From: Anaerolineae bacterium
Lineage (GTDB): Bacteria; Chloroflexota; Anaerolineae; UBA4142; SHND01
Length of the DNA stretch: 64,000 nucleotides
Reading direction: 5' to 3'
NCBI GenBank assembly: GCA_020851635.1
Contig: JADZCJ010000118.1
Coordinates: 54,622 to 118,621 of the forward strand
Within the stretch, counting starts at the first letter, position 1. Each line of letters begins with the position of its first letter. The notes under the pieces are model-generated. The model saw only the letters and a list, made by a program, of their open reading frames with translations. It was not told the DNA's origin and ran no database searches. Below are positions 18,076 through 28,400 of the stretch, in pieces. Position numbers and translations under genes: made by a program.

Positions 18076-19227
18076 TCAAACGGGCTTGAGCGGATCAAAG
18101 AGTCGGGCATATTCGTCGAGGGCATAGCGATCGGTCATGCCGGCAATATAGTCGCAGACAACTCGGGCAGGAATTTCGCCTTGCATGCGTTCCTGCGTCT
18201 TGGTCGGCAGCAAGCGCGGGTCTGTCAGATATGCGTTAAAGAGGCGTTCGATCACATGCTCGGCTTTGCTCGCCATGCGCATCACGCGATACTGCCGATA
18301 AAAACGCGTGAGCAGAAATTCCTGAAGCGGCGCTTTTTTCTCGGCAAACGTATCGGAAAAACCGGCGATGGCGCCGCCAAATGCGCGCACCCGGGCGACC
18401 GAATCAATGTTGTGTTCGATCAGGCGCGCGTTGGTATTGGTCACCAAGTCGGTGACGAATTCATTCACGAGCCAGCGGATGAATTTGTGGCGGACCAGGT
18501 CGGTGATCCGTTCGTTTTGGGGGGAGTAGATACTGCTCCACTCGCGCCAGAAATCAAGTTGACTCAATTCGCGCGGATCGAGCAAGCCCGCGCGCAAGCC
18601 ATCGTCCAGGTCTGCCGTGTTGTAGGCAATTTCGTCGGCGGCGCTTGCGAGTTGTGATTCAAGAGTCGGCGCCTCTGTCAAGTCAAAGTCGCCAAATCCA
18701 ATTTCATCAAACGCGGTTTCGTGCTTGGCGATGCCTTCGCGCACTTCGTATGTGAGATTCAGCCCGCGATGTTCGGGAAAGCGCTCTTCTAGTTCGTCCA
18801 CCACGCGCAAGGACTGCTGTTGGTGGTTGAAACCGCCAAAGTCGCGCATCAGCGTGCGCATTGTATATTCCCCTGCATGACCAAAGGGCGTGTGCCCGAT
18901 ATCGTGAACGAGACAGATTGCCTCGGTGAGGTCCTGGTTTGCCCCCAGCGTGCGCGCCAGCGTGCGCCCGATTTGGGCGACTTCGACCGTGTGGGTGAGC
19001 CGCGTGCGATAATAGTCGCCTTCGGTAATCACAAACACCTGGGTCTTGTATTCGAGCCGACGAAATGCCGTGGTATGGAGAATACGATCGCGGTCGCGCT
19101 GGAACGCGGTGCGGTACTCGTGTTCCGGGTCAGGATACTGGCGCCCGCGCGACTCGCGGCTTTTCATGCCATAGGGGGCGAGGATTTGATATTCTTTGTC
19201 TTCGAGTTCCTGGCGCGTGCAAAGCAT
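18076..19227 (-). CDS. dgt: dGTPase-like HD-domain triphosphohydrolase
   Basis: A 383-residue HD hydrolase. HD motifs are RLTHTVEVAQIGR, VHDIGHTPFGHAGE and the later aspartate in ASAADEIAYNTAD. Members cut dNTPs to nucleoside and triphosphate. The N-terminal FQRDRDRILHTTAFRRLEYKTQVF is typical of the dGTPase-like group. Length fits the shorter Dgt type 2 proteins. GAGG precedes the ATG. A TATAAT hexamer lies on the minus strand at 19344-19349 upstream. The exact nucleotide preference is not predictable. Confidence 0.88.
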   Translation of the reverse strand: MLCTRQELEDKEYQILAPYGMKSRESRGRQYPDPEHEYRTAFQRDRDRILHTTAFRRLEYKTQVFVITEGDYYRTRLTHTVEVAQIGRTLARTLGANQDLTEAICLVHDIGHTPFGHAGEYTMRTLMRDFGGFNHQQQSLRVVDELEERFPEHRGLNLTYEVREGIAKHETAFDEIGFGDFDLTEAPTLESQLASAADEIAYNTADLDDGLRAGLLDPRELSQLDFWREWSSIYSPQNERITDLVRHKFIRWLVNEFVTDLVTNTNARLIEHNIDSVARVRAFGGAIAGFSDTFAEKKAPLQEFLLTRFYRQYRVMRMASKAEHVIERLFNAYLTDPRLLPTKTQERMQGEIPARVVCDYIAGMTDRYALDEYARLFDPLKPV

Positions 19228-19383
19228 GGTGCCTCGCTTGTTCGACGTTTTTCAAGATTGGCTGCTCCATTTTTGTCGGAGTTGGGCAAATTTGCCTACC
19301 TTGTATGGGGCGATGATTGCCAATATATAACGGGTTGGCGCAAATTATATCACGCCACAATCGTTACATGAACGCAAGACAAA

Positions 19384-20151
19384 TTACCGCGAGTAGAGTC
19401 CCTGTGGATCGAGTTCGAGGCGAATGAGTTCGAGTTCTCGCGCTGTCGGAACGGGGGTTGTGGCGACCTCGTCGGCAAAGCGAACGTCCCAGCCGATATT
19501 TGCCTGAACCTGTTCGCGCGTGACGTTCGGATGCAGAGACGTGACGAGCATTTCGCGCGTATCGTCCGCGAACCGCAGGATGCAGAGGTCGGTAATGACG
19601 GCTTCGGGGCCGCCTCCCGGAACGTTCAATTTTGCGCGAGCGTCGCCGCCATCGAGATGACCCGGAGAGGTGATGAAATCAACCCGGGGCGGAAAGGCGC
19701 GCTTGGAGAGGCGCGTGATGACGAGGATGCGACGGCACAAGACGGCGATTTCCGCCGCGCCGCCCGAGCCGGGCAAGCGCACGCGAGGGTTTGCATAGTT
19801 GCCAATGACGGTGGTGTTGATGTTGCCGAATCGGTCAATTTGCGCCGCGCCGAGAAAGCCAACATCAATCAAGCCGCGCTGGAGATAAAACTGGAACAGA
19901 TCGGACATGCCCATGGTAGAGGCAGAACCCGTGACAATGGTGGGGTCGCCGATAGAAAGTGGCAAGCGCGCCGGATGCGCGCCAAAGACACCGGCTTCGT
20001 AAACCAATTCAAGAGCGGGGGAATGGGACCGCTGGGCGAGATTGCAGACAATGTTGGGGAGACCGACGCCGACAAAGGCGACGCGCGCGCCTTGCAGTTC
20101 CCGCGCCGCGGCGGCAATCATGAGTTCGTTTTGGGAATAAGCGCTCGCCAT
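19384..20151 (-). CDS. Class I CoA-transferase, beta subunit (glutaconate/3-oxoacid type)
   Basis: A 255-residue subunit starting MASAYSQNELMIAAAARE. The VGVGLPNIVCNLAQ motif and LVYEAGVFG are class I CoA-transferase features; the glutamate of YEAG occupies the place of the catalytic glutamate that forms the CoA thioester. The rest (GFLGAAQIDRFGNINTTVIG, RLPGSGGAAEIAV) fits GctB/IpdB-like proteins. The ATG is directly after the alpha-subunit stop, so I reject an extension 57 codons upstream. Substrate unknown: no beta-oxidation or ring-cleavage genes are nearby. Confidence 0.85.
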   Translation of the reverse strand: MASAYSQNELMIAAAARELQGARVAFVGVGLPNIVCNLAQRSHSPALELVYEAGVFGAHPARLPLSIGDPTIVTGSASTMGMSDLFQFYLQRGLIDVGFLGAAQIDRFGNINTTVIGNYANPRVRLPGSGGAAEIAVLCRRILVITRLSKRAFPPRVDFITSPGHLDGGDARAKLNVPGGGPEAVITDLCILRFADDTREMLVTSLHPNVTREQVQANIGWDVRFADEVATTPVPTARELELIRLELDPQGLYSR

Positions 20152-20153
20152 GG

Positions 20154-21065
20154 CTATTTGTATTCTCCGTAATTGATGGGCGCGGCAAAGGCATCGCCGG
20201 GGCGGAGCTGCTCCAGACGGTCGCGCATTTTTTGGACATATGCGGCGCGATCGGCAAGCCCATAGACCCATTCGTCGAGCCATGCGTTGAGCGTAGCTGT
20301 CTCGCGCGAGATCGTGTCCCATTCGACATAGAACGCATTGTCGCGGTCATACGCGCCCTGCACATAGCTGGGATGTGCGCCCCAGGGTTCGACGACGACA
20401 GCATCCACGATCAATCCCGGAATCAGTGTCCGGTTTGGGTCCGCTCGAATGACCGATGCCGCGACCAATTCTTCGACGACAACAATGACGCGCTTGGAGG
20501 CAAACGCCGCCTCTTTTTGCACACCCGCAAGCCCCCAAATTTGGGTGTTGCCGTTTTCGTCGGCGCGCTGGGCATGCAGGATGGCGACGTCGGGGTTTAG
20601 TGGTGGGACAACATGAATCTTGTCGTCGCCAAACGGCGACTGTATCTGTCTGAGATTGGGGTTGACCTTTGGGAGATCGCTCCCCGTGTAACTGTTCAGA
20701 GGATAAAACGGGAGGCGGGCAGCGCCTGCGATGTAGCGCGCGACGAGCCCAAAATGGGAATACTCGTCAAGCTCGAGAGGCCGCGGTTCGCCTTTTTCGA
20801 CGGCACGGCGAAACGCTTGCAAACTGCCGACTCCGGGATTGCCTGCATAGCTAAAGACGAGTTTCTTGCAAACACCCGCCGCAATCATCTGGTCATAGAT
20901 CATATCGGGGGTCAAGCGGCACAGCGTGAGGTCGCGTTTGCGTTGGCGGATGATTTCGTGCGCCGCCGCAAAACAAATGAGATGCGTAAAGCCCTCGATT
21001 GCGACGGTGTCGCCATCGTGGACGAGATCGCGGATGGCGTGGTGGAGGGTGGTGACTTGAGGCAT
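20154..21065 (-). CDS. Class I CoA-transferase, alpha subunit (glutaconate type)
   Basis: A 303-residue subunit starting MPQVTTLHHAIRDLVHDGDTV, with GFTHLICFAAAHEIIRQ and FSYAGNPGVGSLQAFRRAVE, as in GctA-like proteins. It pairs with the following beta subunit to move CoA between carboxylic acids. The start was moved 43 codons inside the longest frame, where similarity to the family begins. It follows the DUF1795-like gene by 88 bases on the same strand. Confidence 0.85.
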   Translation of the reverse strand: MPQVTTLHHAIRDLVHDGDTVAIEGFTHLICFAAAHEIIRQRKRDLTLCRLTPDMIYDQMIAAGVCKKLVFSYAGNPGVGSLQAFRRAVEKGEPRPLELDEYSHFGLVARYIAGAARLPFYPLNSYTGSDLPKVNPNLRQIQSPFGDDKIHVVPPLNPDVAILHAQRADENGNTQIWGLAGVQKEAAFASKRVIVVVEELVAASVIRADPNRTLIPGLIVDAVVVEPWGAHPSYVQGAYDRDNAFYVEWDTISRETATLNAWLDEWVYGLADRAAYVQKMRDRLEQLRPGDAFAAPINYGEYK

Positions 21066-21153
21066 AAAAAGCTCACAAAGGACGAATGACGAGAAGTGAG
21101 AGACGGACGAGACAGAGATAAATCGGAAAAACCAAATGTCGGGAATGACGCTG

Positions 21154-21939
21154 TTATTGACCGATAAAGCGCAGACTGGCGACGCTCTGTTCAAAGATGG
21201 GACGGTATTTTTCGAGCAGGTCGGTGCGGGTGGCGTAGGTGAGAACGAATGCGCCGCGCTCGTTCAGGACAAGGTATTGTGTAATTGCGGCGGTTACGGG
21301 ATCGCCCTCGTCGCGGTTAAAGGTGAGCAGGTAACGCACGCGTTCGGCGGGCTGCCCCGCCAGCGTGGTACGCTCATTGACAATATCGCTGCTGCGTGTC
21401 GAGAGCGCGTTGAGCTGGTTCAGGTTGATCGCGACAAAGGTGTCAAAGGAAACGGGATTGGGCAGCGCCTGGCGCGTGACGGTGACATTGGTGGCAAAAG
21501 TTGCCTGCGCGTTCTCGGCGTCGAGGTCGAATGCCCAGAATTTTACACCATTCGCCAATAGAGTCCGGGCATTTTTACCGAGGGCGCTGCCGAGTCCCGG
21601 ATTGGTCTGGCGAATGGCGCCGAGCGCGGCATCGAGTTCTGCCAATCGGACGGGCAAGCGCTGCCAAGTCGTCGGGACAGAAATGGCAAACCCATTTTCG
21701 GGCATGGCATATTCGCTCCAGCCGTTCGGCACGATAACGACGACGGAGGTGGGAATGGGAGTTGCAAGCCCCAACTGACCTACGGCGGGGACAAGGGTGT
21801 AGATCGGCGCAGGTCCGGGCACGACATCGGGCGCGACGTTCAAACCGAGGCGATAGGCAAACGCGCCGAGCGGACAGAGCGCGGCGAGAATCAAAAAGAG
21901 GATGAGACGTTTGAGAAAACGCGTTTCAGACGAGGTCAC
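21154..21939 (-). CDS. Secreted or membrane-anchored protein with a PsbP/DUF1795-like domain
   Basis: A 261-residue protein of unknown function. A hydrophobic N-terminal segment (residues 10-30) is a signal anchor. The exported part has a proline-rich stretch, then YAMPENGFAISVPTTWQRLPV, which resembles the lipoprotein/PsbP-type fold where a text-like FSISVPxxW motif is common. The C-terminal LEKYRPIFEQSVASLRF is also typical. It overlaps the inositol-phosphatase-like gene by 14 bases. Confidence 0.6.
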   Translation of the reverse strand: MTSSETRFLKRLILFLILAALCPLGAFAYRLGLNVAPDVVPGPAPIYTLVPAVGQLGLATPIPTSVVVIVPNGWSEYAMPENGFAISVPTTWQRLPVRLAELDAALGAIRQTNPGLGSALGKNARTLLANGVKFWAFDLDAENAQATFATNVTVTRQALPNPVSFDTFVAINLNQLNALSTRSSDIVNERTTLAGQPAERVRYLLTFNRDEGDPVTAAITQYLVLNERGAFVLTYATRTDLLEKYRPIFEQSVASLRFIGQ

Positions 21940-22750
21940 CGGATGTGCCTTGAATTTTTGTAACTTGCTTGAGGAATTGGGGAAACAGCCGGGGCGCGCC
22001 CGCCAGATAACCCCCGCCGCGCAGGGTAGCCGGTTTGCCGTTGAAATGAGTCACACGGGCGCCCGCCTGGCGCACGATCAGGATGCCTGCCGCCACATCC
22101 CACGGCGAAAGTGAGGGCTGGAGATATGCGTCCAATCTGCCTGCGGCGACATAGCAGAGGGAAAGCGCGGCACTTCCGCCGAGACGCGCAGTCATGCTTG
22201 GGAGCGCGACCGATTCAAAAATCTCGAGCCCCAGCGCGCGAAGGTCCGGGTCACGCGCCATTTCACAGCCGACAATGGCGCGGTCGAATGTGGCAACGCG
22301 CCCGGCATGTATCCGCCGCCCGTTCAAATATGCGCCATGCCCGCGTTCGGCAAAAAAACACTCGCGGCGCAGAGGGTCCAGGACGGCGCCGACAATGGGC
22401 TGCCCGCGATGCACCAGCGCAAGCGAGACGCTGAAAATGGGAAACCCGCGCGAATAGTTGGTAGTGCCGTCGAGAGGGTCCAGGAGCCAGGCAAATTCCG
22501 CGTCTGCCGACGGGTGAGCATCTTCTTCGGAACGGATGCTGTATTCGGGAAACGCGCGCTCGAGCACACGCCGGGCGGCGCGGTCGGCGGCGAAATCTGC
22601 GTCGGTGACAAGGTCGCGGAACCCTTTGGAATGAATGTCACGCGCGCCATAGAATTTTTTGGCGAGCACACGGCCTGCGGCATATGCGGCGCGCAATGCC
22701 AGTTCGCCTTGTGGTGTGGCGGGAGTGTGATGCATCAACGCGGCGGTCAT
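21926..22750 (-). CDS. Inositol monophosphatase-family phosphatase
   Basis: A 274-residue Mg-dependent sugar-phosphate phosphatase. Motifs: SEEDAH (metal glutamate), LDPLDGTTNYSRGFP (motif A) and SPWDVAAGILI (motif B). Substrates in the family include inositol-1-phosphate, fructose-1,6-bisphosphate and histidinol phosphate; the sequence alone does not decide. The start ATG overlaps the stop of the binding-protein gene (ATGA). Confidence 0.88.
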   Translation of the reverse strand: MTAALMHHTPATPQGELALRAAYAAGRVLAKKFYGARDIHSKGFRDLVTDADFAADRAARRVLERAFPEYSIRSEEDAHPSADAEFAWLLDPLDGTTNYSRGFPIFSVSLALVHRGQPIVGAVLDPLRRECFFAERGHGAYLNGRRIHAGRVATFDRAIVGCEMARDPDLRALGLEIFESVALPSMTARLGGSAALSLCYVAAGRLDAYLQPSLSPWDVAAGILIVRQAGARVTHFNGKPATLRGGGYLAGAPRLFPQFLKQVTKIQGTSGDLV

Positions 22751-24099
22751 GGTTTGACGGCAAGAATCTGATTGACGCGCTCGACCAGATTGTCCAAGAG
22801 GATCGGCAGGTCGGGGTTGGGCTGAACAGCTTGGATCCATAGATCGCTGGCAGCTTGTTCTACACTATTGCTGTATGGATGTGCGGGCTGTGAAGCGAGG
22901 CGGGGCGGCGCGCTTTTGAACGATTTGAGAATTTGGTCGTAAAAGAGATTGGGTTTGGCGTCGGGCGCGATAAAGTCGAGAGCTGAGAGGCGCACGGGCA
23001 GGGCATCGGCGCCGCGCACCCAACGCGCGCTGCTCGAAGGTGTGGTCATCCAGCGCACAAAGAACCAGGCGTTGCGCGCTTTGGAAGGCGAAATGCGCGG
23101 GATGGCAAAGAGGTCTCCGCGCGTCAGGAGCCAGGGCGTTTCCGGGTCCAGCTGGGGGAGGATGCCCACGCCGATTTCGAAATCGGTCTTGGATGCTTTT
23201 TGGGCGCGCTGCAAAGCATCAAGTTCGGACATCCAACCGAGATAATATGCAACCTTGCCCGAGGCAAATTCCGCGCGCGCTTGTTCGTCGCTGGCGGCGA
23301 GCCGCGCAGCGCCGGCTTGGGTGAGCTCGGAGACGAGTTTCAGAGAATTCAGCCCCGCGCGTTCGTTGAACAAGCCGCGTTCTTCAGAATCGGTGAGCAA
23401 GGCGCTGCCGCGACTGGTCAGCATCGCCTCAAAGGTATCGGCATTCGCGCGCATCGCCCAGCCATAAGTGTCGTTTTGGGTTGCGAGGGTGGAGTATTCG
23501 CCAAATTGGTCCCATGTGCGCGGGACAGACGTAACACCGAGTTCCTCGAGCAAGTCGGCATTGTAGTAGAGGACGAATGCTTCCTGATAAAACGGGAACC
23601 CATAGACGCGATTGTCCAACGTTGGAAATGTGCCGAGCTGCAGCATGCCCCGCACAAATTCTCCGCGGTCCTGGTTGGAGAGACCGAGTTCGGGGTCGTT
23701 GAGAAACTTGTCGAGCGTTTGCAAACCGCCCTGCTGGGCGAAATCGGCAATTTGGCGGCGATTCGCCAGGATGAGATCCGGCACGGCGCCGAGCGCGATG
23801 GCAGCAGCCATTTGTTTGGACAGATCATCATGCGTGCCGACATACACAGGATTGACCGTAAGGTCAGGGTAGACTTTATGGAATTCGCGCGTCAGCGCGA
23901 GCAGGGTATCGGCGCGCTCGTCAGCAAAGGTGTGCCAAAGCGTCAGGTTGTTTGGATCGGTCGTTTCGGACGCGGGCGGCGTCGCGCGGGGCGCAGGCGT
24001 GGGCAGAGAGCTGCCGCAGCCAACCAAAAAAATCAGCGCGCCGACGAGCGGCAAGAAAAAGAGGGGCGCGACCCGATGACGAAAAAAGGGAACATGCAT
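22747..24099 (-). CDS. Sugar-type ABC transporter binding lipoprotein
   Basis: A 450-residue extracellular solute-binding protein of family 1. Signal peptide and lipobox FLVGCGSS put the modified cysteine near residue 28. A Pro/Thr linker follows, then NNLTLWHTFADERADTLLALTREFHKVYP, the usual opening of maltose-type binding proteins. The later FPFYQEAFVLYYNADLLEELG also fits. No permease or ATPase genes are adjacent, so the transporter partner must be elsewhere or the protein is an orphan. Confidence 0.85.
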   Translation of the reverse strand: MHVPFFRHRVAPLFFLPLVGALIFLVGCGSSLPTPAPRATPPASETTDPNNLTLWHTFADERADTLLALTREFHKVYPDLTVNPVYVGTHDDLSKQMAAAIALGAVPDLILANRRQIADFAQQGGLQTLDKFLNDPELGLSNQDRGEFVRGMLQLGTFPTLDNRVYGFPFYQEAFVLYYNADLLEELGVTSVPRTWDQFGEYSTLATQNDTYGWAMRANADTFEAMLTSRGSALLTDSEERGLFNERAGLNSLKLVSELTQAGAARLAASDEQARAEFASGKVAYYLGWMSELDALQRAQKASKTDFEIGVGILPQLDPETPWLLTRGDLFAIPRISPSKARNAWFFVRWMTTPSSSARWVRGADALPVRLSALDFIAPDAKPNLFYDQILKSFKSAPPRLASQPAHPYSNSVEQAASDLWIQAVQPNPDLPILLDNLVERVNQILAVKP

Positions 24100-24174
24100 T
24101 AAAGAAAAAAGAGAAATGTTGCGCGGGATTGCGAGAGCAAAAGGATTATAGGCGAGAGTTGGAAATTGCCAAAC

Positions 24175-25434
24175 CTAATTGACATAGGCAGGTTCTTCTT
24201 CGACGCGCAAGAGGGAAGGGGAAAAGAGGGCCGCTACGCACACAAGGGTCGAAAGCACTCCGCCAATGATAAACACGCCGCGAACGCCGACGACTTCGCC
24301 GAGAGGCGCGACGAGCAAAAGCCCGACGGGACCGGCAAAGCCCACGACCGTGTTGAGCAAGGAGAGCACGCGCCCCTGCATCTGATTGGGCACGGTGAGC
24401 TGCAGCAATGCCGTAAAGGGCGCATTGCCCATGGCAAAGGTTGCGCCACTGACAAACCACCAGAACGCGGCGAGCAGAATCATGTCGGCAGGCATGAGCG
24501 CGGTGATGGCAACGGTGATACATGACAACGCATAAAAGACCAACACGGTGACAACACGGCGCGAAAAGCCGGGCCAGATGGCTATGAGAATGCCGCCAAT
24601 AATGATGCCGATGCCCGACAATCCTTCCATCAACGCGACCTCGTTGACACCGCCGTTGAAATCATTTTTGACGAGCAGGGGAGTAAGCGTAAACGTGGGC
24701 ATGATGGTGAGCACGACAAGCCCTGTTGCGGCAAAGAGCATGAGCAGTCCCCGCCGTGTGGTCACATAGTCAACCCCATCCCGCAGCTCGGTCAGGATGC
24801 CGGTCAACTCGGACGGCTGGGCGAGAGTCTGGGGGATTCTAAAGATAAAGAGCGGGACCAGACCCAAGAGGGCAGTTGCAACATCAATCGCGAGCGCGCC
24901 CTCGAATGGGAGAAATGCCAGCGCCAGCGCGCCAAGTGGCGCTCCGGCAATCGTGACGATGCCAAAGACCGTCTGATTCATGCCTGCTACGCGCGGAATC
25001 CATTCTTCGGGCACCAACATGGCGGTGCTTGCCGCGGCGGCCGGCTGTTGAAACGCCTGCATTGAGGAGCGGATGAACATCAAGGTATAGATGTGCCAGA
25101 GTTCAATGGTGTTGGCAGCAAAGAGCAAGATCAGAACCACCATGCACGCCGCCGTGATGGTATCGGCGAGAATGAGAATGGCGCGGCGACTCCACCGATC
25201 AGCCAGCGCGCCGCCAAGCGGACTAAAGAGCGCCTGAGGCAGCAGGCCGGCGATGCCGGCAAGCGCCAGCGCGGTGGGCGACCCTGTAACATCAGTAATC
25301 CACCACAAAAGAACGAATTGGGTGAGCGCACTGCCGATCAGCGAAAATGATTGCCCGACGAAGATTGAAAAAAAACGCGGCTGCCAGTTGTCTGCGTTTG
25401 TGATCGGGGGAAGCGGATTGAGTTTTGAGGTCAT
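24175..25434 (-). CDS. MFS exporter, macrolide-efflux type
   Basis: A 419-residue major facilitator with 12 hydrophobic segments. FVGQSFSLIGSALTQFVLLWWI near residue 27 and the loop PLGGALADRWSRR after helix 2 are typical of MFS_3/enterobactin or macrolide exporters. It follows the Rad50-like gene by 15 bases on the same strand and may be cotranscribed. Substrate unknown. Confidence 0.82.
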   Translation of the reverse strand: MTSKLNPLPPITNADNWQPRFFSIFVGQSFSLIGSALTQFVLLWWITDVTGSPTALALAGIAGLLPQALFSPLGGALADRWSRRAILILADTITAACMVVLILLFAANTIELWHIYTLMFIRSSMQAFQQPAAAASTAMLVPEEWIPRVAGMNQTVFGIVTIAGAPLGALALAFLPFEGALAIDVATALLGLVPLFIFRIPQTLAQPSELTGILTELRDGVDYVTTRRGLLMLFAATGLVVLTIMPTFTLTPLLVKNDFNGGVNEVALMEGLSGIGIIIGGILIAIWPGFSRRVVTVLVFYALSCITVAITALMPADMILLAAFWWFVSGATFAMGNAPFTALLQLTVPNQMQGRVLSLLNTVVGFAGPVGLLLVAPLGEVVGVRGVFIIGGVLSTLVCVAALFSPSLLRVEEEPAYVN

Positions 25435-25449
25435 ACGGAGAGCTGTCGG

Positions 25450-28400
25450 TTACCGCGTCTCACTTGCAAGACGCCCATTCTCGAGGCGGATGCGATGCGT
25501 GAATTTGTTTTCCTGGACCGGGATATGGCTGATGAGCAGGATCTGGTCAAAAGCGAGTCCGATTTCGCCTTCGGTCAAGAGGTAAAGCAGGGCGTTGGCG
25601 CGTTCATCATCAAATGAGCCGAGGGGTTCATCGAGAAAGATAAAGCCCGGCGATGTGCCGCGTTCCTGCGGCAGCGTGGCAAGGGCGAACGCCAGACGGA
25701 GGGCGAGCGAGAATTGGTCCTTGGTGCCGCCGCTGAAAATGTTTTTTTCTTTCCACGCTCCGCTTTGGCCGGCGCGCTCGTCCCATACCCTGATCTTGTA
25801 GCTTTCGGGGTCGAGCTCGGCGTCGTGATAGCGGTCGCGCGTCAACTGTGGCAAGATGCGGCGCATGTATTCCATCGTCGCGGGGAGGACCTTGTGGACG
25901 ATGCGGCGGCGAGCGCGCGCGACGATTTCCGCGCCGTATTTGCGCGTCCCCTGGTCACGTTCTGCCGTCTCTAGTTCGCTCTGCGCGAGTTCGGGGTCTA
26001 CGGTTTCGCCCACAAGACCAAGTTCGCGCGCAAAGCGTTCCTCAAGTCCGCGCAACTCGCCGACCCGCTGATTGAGGCGTCTCACGCGGGCTTGGAGCGC
26101 CGGACGCTCTTGAGAATTGTCCTCGGTAAAGCGCGCCGCAAGCGTCTTGAGTTCGTCCAGCGAGGGCTGGGCGGGCAAACCGTTTTCGATGCCGAGTTCG
26201 CGTTCGATCGCGAGCGCGTTGTTGATGGCGGCACGCGCATTTTTGGCGCGGATACTTTGCTCGCGTTCGAGCGCGCCGAGTTCTTTTTCGACCTGCGTCA
26301 TTTGTTGACGCACCTGCTCACCGCCGGACTCGACAAAGCTGGCGACAAGCAGCGCCTGGACGCCGAGCAGGGCGGCGCGATCGAGATCGGGTGACCATGC
26401 GGGCGCGCCGCCGTCGAGCAGGGCGGCAACCTGGGTGTATTGTTCCTGCATCTCGGCGCGTGTCTTGGAGATGCGCTGCTGAATGCGCGCGGTATCGCCC
26501 GAAATTTTTTCCGCCTGACCGACACACTGCTGCCATACTTTGAGCTCGCCTTGAATATTGCGATAGGCGTCGCGCAGCGCCTCGGTCTCGGGCGGCAGGT
26601 CGTATTGCGCGGCGCGCCGCGCGAGACGGGGCCGCCATGTATTGAGGATTTGATCGGCTCGGGACAATTTGCGCTCGAGGAGGGGGATATTTGGTCCATC
26701 CTGCGCGGGCGAAAGATCCCGGATTCGCTTGACGACCTCGTCACGCTGGGCGCGAGCATAATTGAGTTTTTCGCGCGTCTCGTCGCGTTCCGAGACGAGT
26801 TCGGGGCGGGTCTTGTTTTCCAGCAAAGATGCGATTTCGATGCGGCGGGATTGCGCGGCGGCGACGGACACGGGAACCGGCGCATCGAGCATCTTTAGTT
26901 TTTCGACGGCGGAATCTATGCGCGTTTGTGTGAGCGCGCCGAGTGAACGTTTGACGTTCATTTCGCCCTCAAGTTTGCCGAGCTCCTGGGTCAGGCGTGA
27001 TGACTCGCGATTGAGTTTGAGAACGCGTCCTCCTAAAAGAATTATGCCGAGTGTGGCAAGCACGGCGAGGACCAGCGCAACGACGACGCCGATGACGAGA
27101 TTGCCGGTGTTGAGGACGAGCGCGGGCAGAACCAGCGCGCTGACGAGCGCGATCGCCAGAACGATACCGCCGAGATAGATAATGTATTGACGCTGACGCG
27201 TGTAGAGAGCATCGCGTTGGACGCGCCCGGTCGAGAGCGCGGCAGAATCATCGTCGGTCGGCAAGTTTTCGGTGACCGCCGTCGCCCAATCGCCCAACGT
27301 CTCGCCGGTGTCATAGGCGTGAATCATTGCGTCGAGCGCGGCGAGACGCGTTTCGTGGTTCGCAATCGTTTCATTCAACGCGCTGCCACGTTCGAGCTGC
27401 CCGTCAAGTTCCTGTTTGTTGTTTTGGGCGCGCTGCAGGTCGCCGAGCACGACGCCGCGCACGGACTCGACGCGTGTGAGCCGCGCCGCTTGTACGCCGA
27501 GACGGCGAATGTCGCGCTGGCGCGTTTCAAGCGCGGGCATTTGCTCCCGGACGGCGCGCTGAATTTCATCCCGGTCCCGGCTCAGCGCGGCGATCTGTTC
27601 ACGGTCCTGCGCCAGAGTGTCGTAACGGACCAGCGTCGTGTCGAGCATCTGGCGGGCGCGTTCGAGGGCAACGACGCGCGCGACTTGGACCTGGAGTGAG
27701 GAACGCTGTGACTCTAGCCGGGCGAATGCGGTTTCGAGCGAATCGGCGGCGGTCAACTCTTGAATGGCAGTGTCAAGATTGGCGCGCAGTTCCAAAAGGC
27801 GGAGCTGCCCTTCGGCGCGGCTGAGCTCATCTCGGACGCCGGGGAGTTCCGCCTGGGCGCGTGCGAGCTCTACGCGATGGCGAAGGCGGTTGACGAGTCT
27901 CTCGTCCTCGACGCGCAGTTTCAGTTTATCCTCGAGCTCGAGCAGGCGTTCGAGGTTGAGAATTTTGGACAGAGATTCTTCGCGCTTGGCTTTGGACATG
28001 CCTTCCAGTTTTTCGAGTTTCTTTTGCTCGACAAAACAGGTGTTGAGCAGGGCTTCGGCGTCAAAACCGAGTTCGGCGACGAGGCGGTCATTGACGGCTT
28101 TGTTGCCGCGCACCTCTTCGACGCTCCCATCGGGGCGGATGATTTCGAGTTCCCATTTGTTGGTCTTGCTGCGGGCAAGGGTGCGGGTGATTTTGAATAC
28201 GCGATCGCGCACTTGAAGATCAAGTTCGACGCGCGCCTTTTCCTTGTCGTAACCAATCAGGTCGTCGAGGTTTTTTGCGCCGCTTTCGGTGTTGAGCGCC
28301 TGGGCAAAGAGGGCAAAAAAGACCGCTTCAAATAGGGTGGATTTGCCCGCTTCGTTTTTGCCTTGGACGAGGATGCGACCCGCCTGCGGAAAGTGGATCT

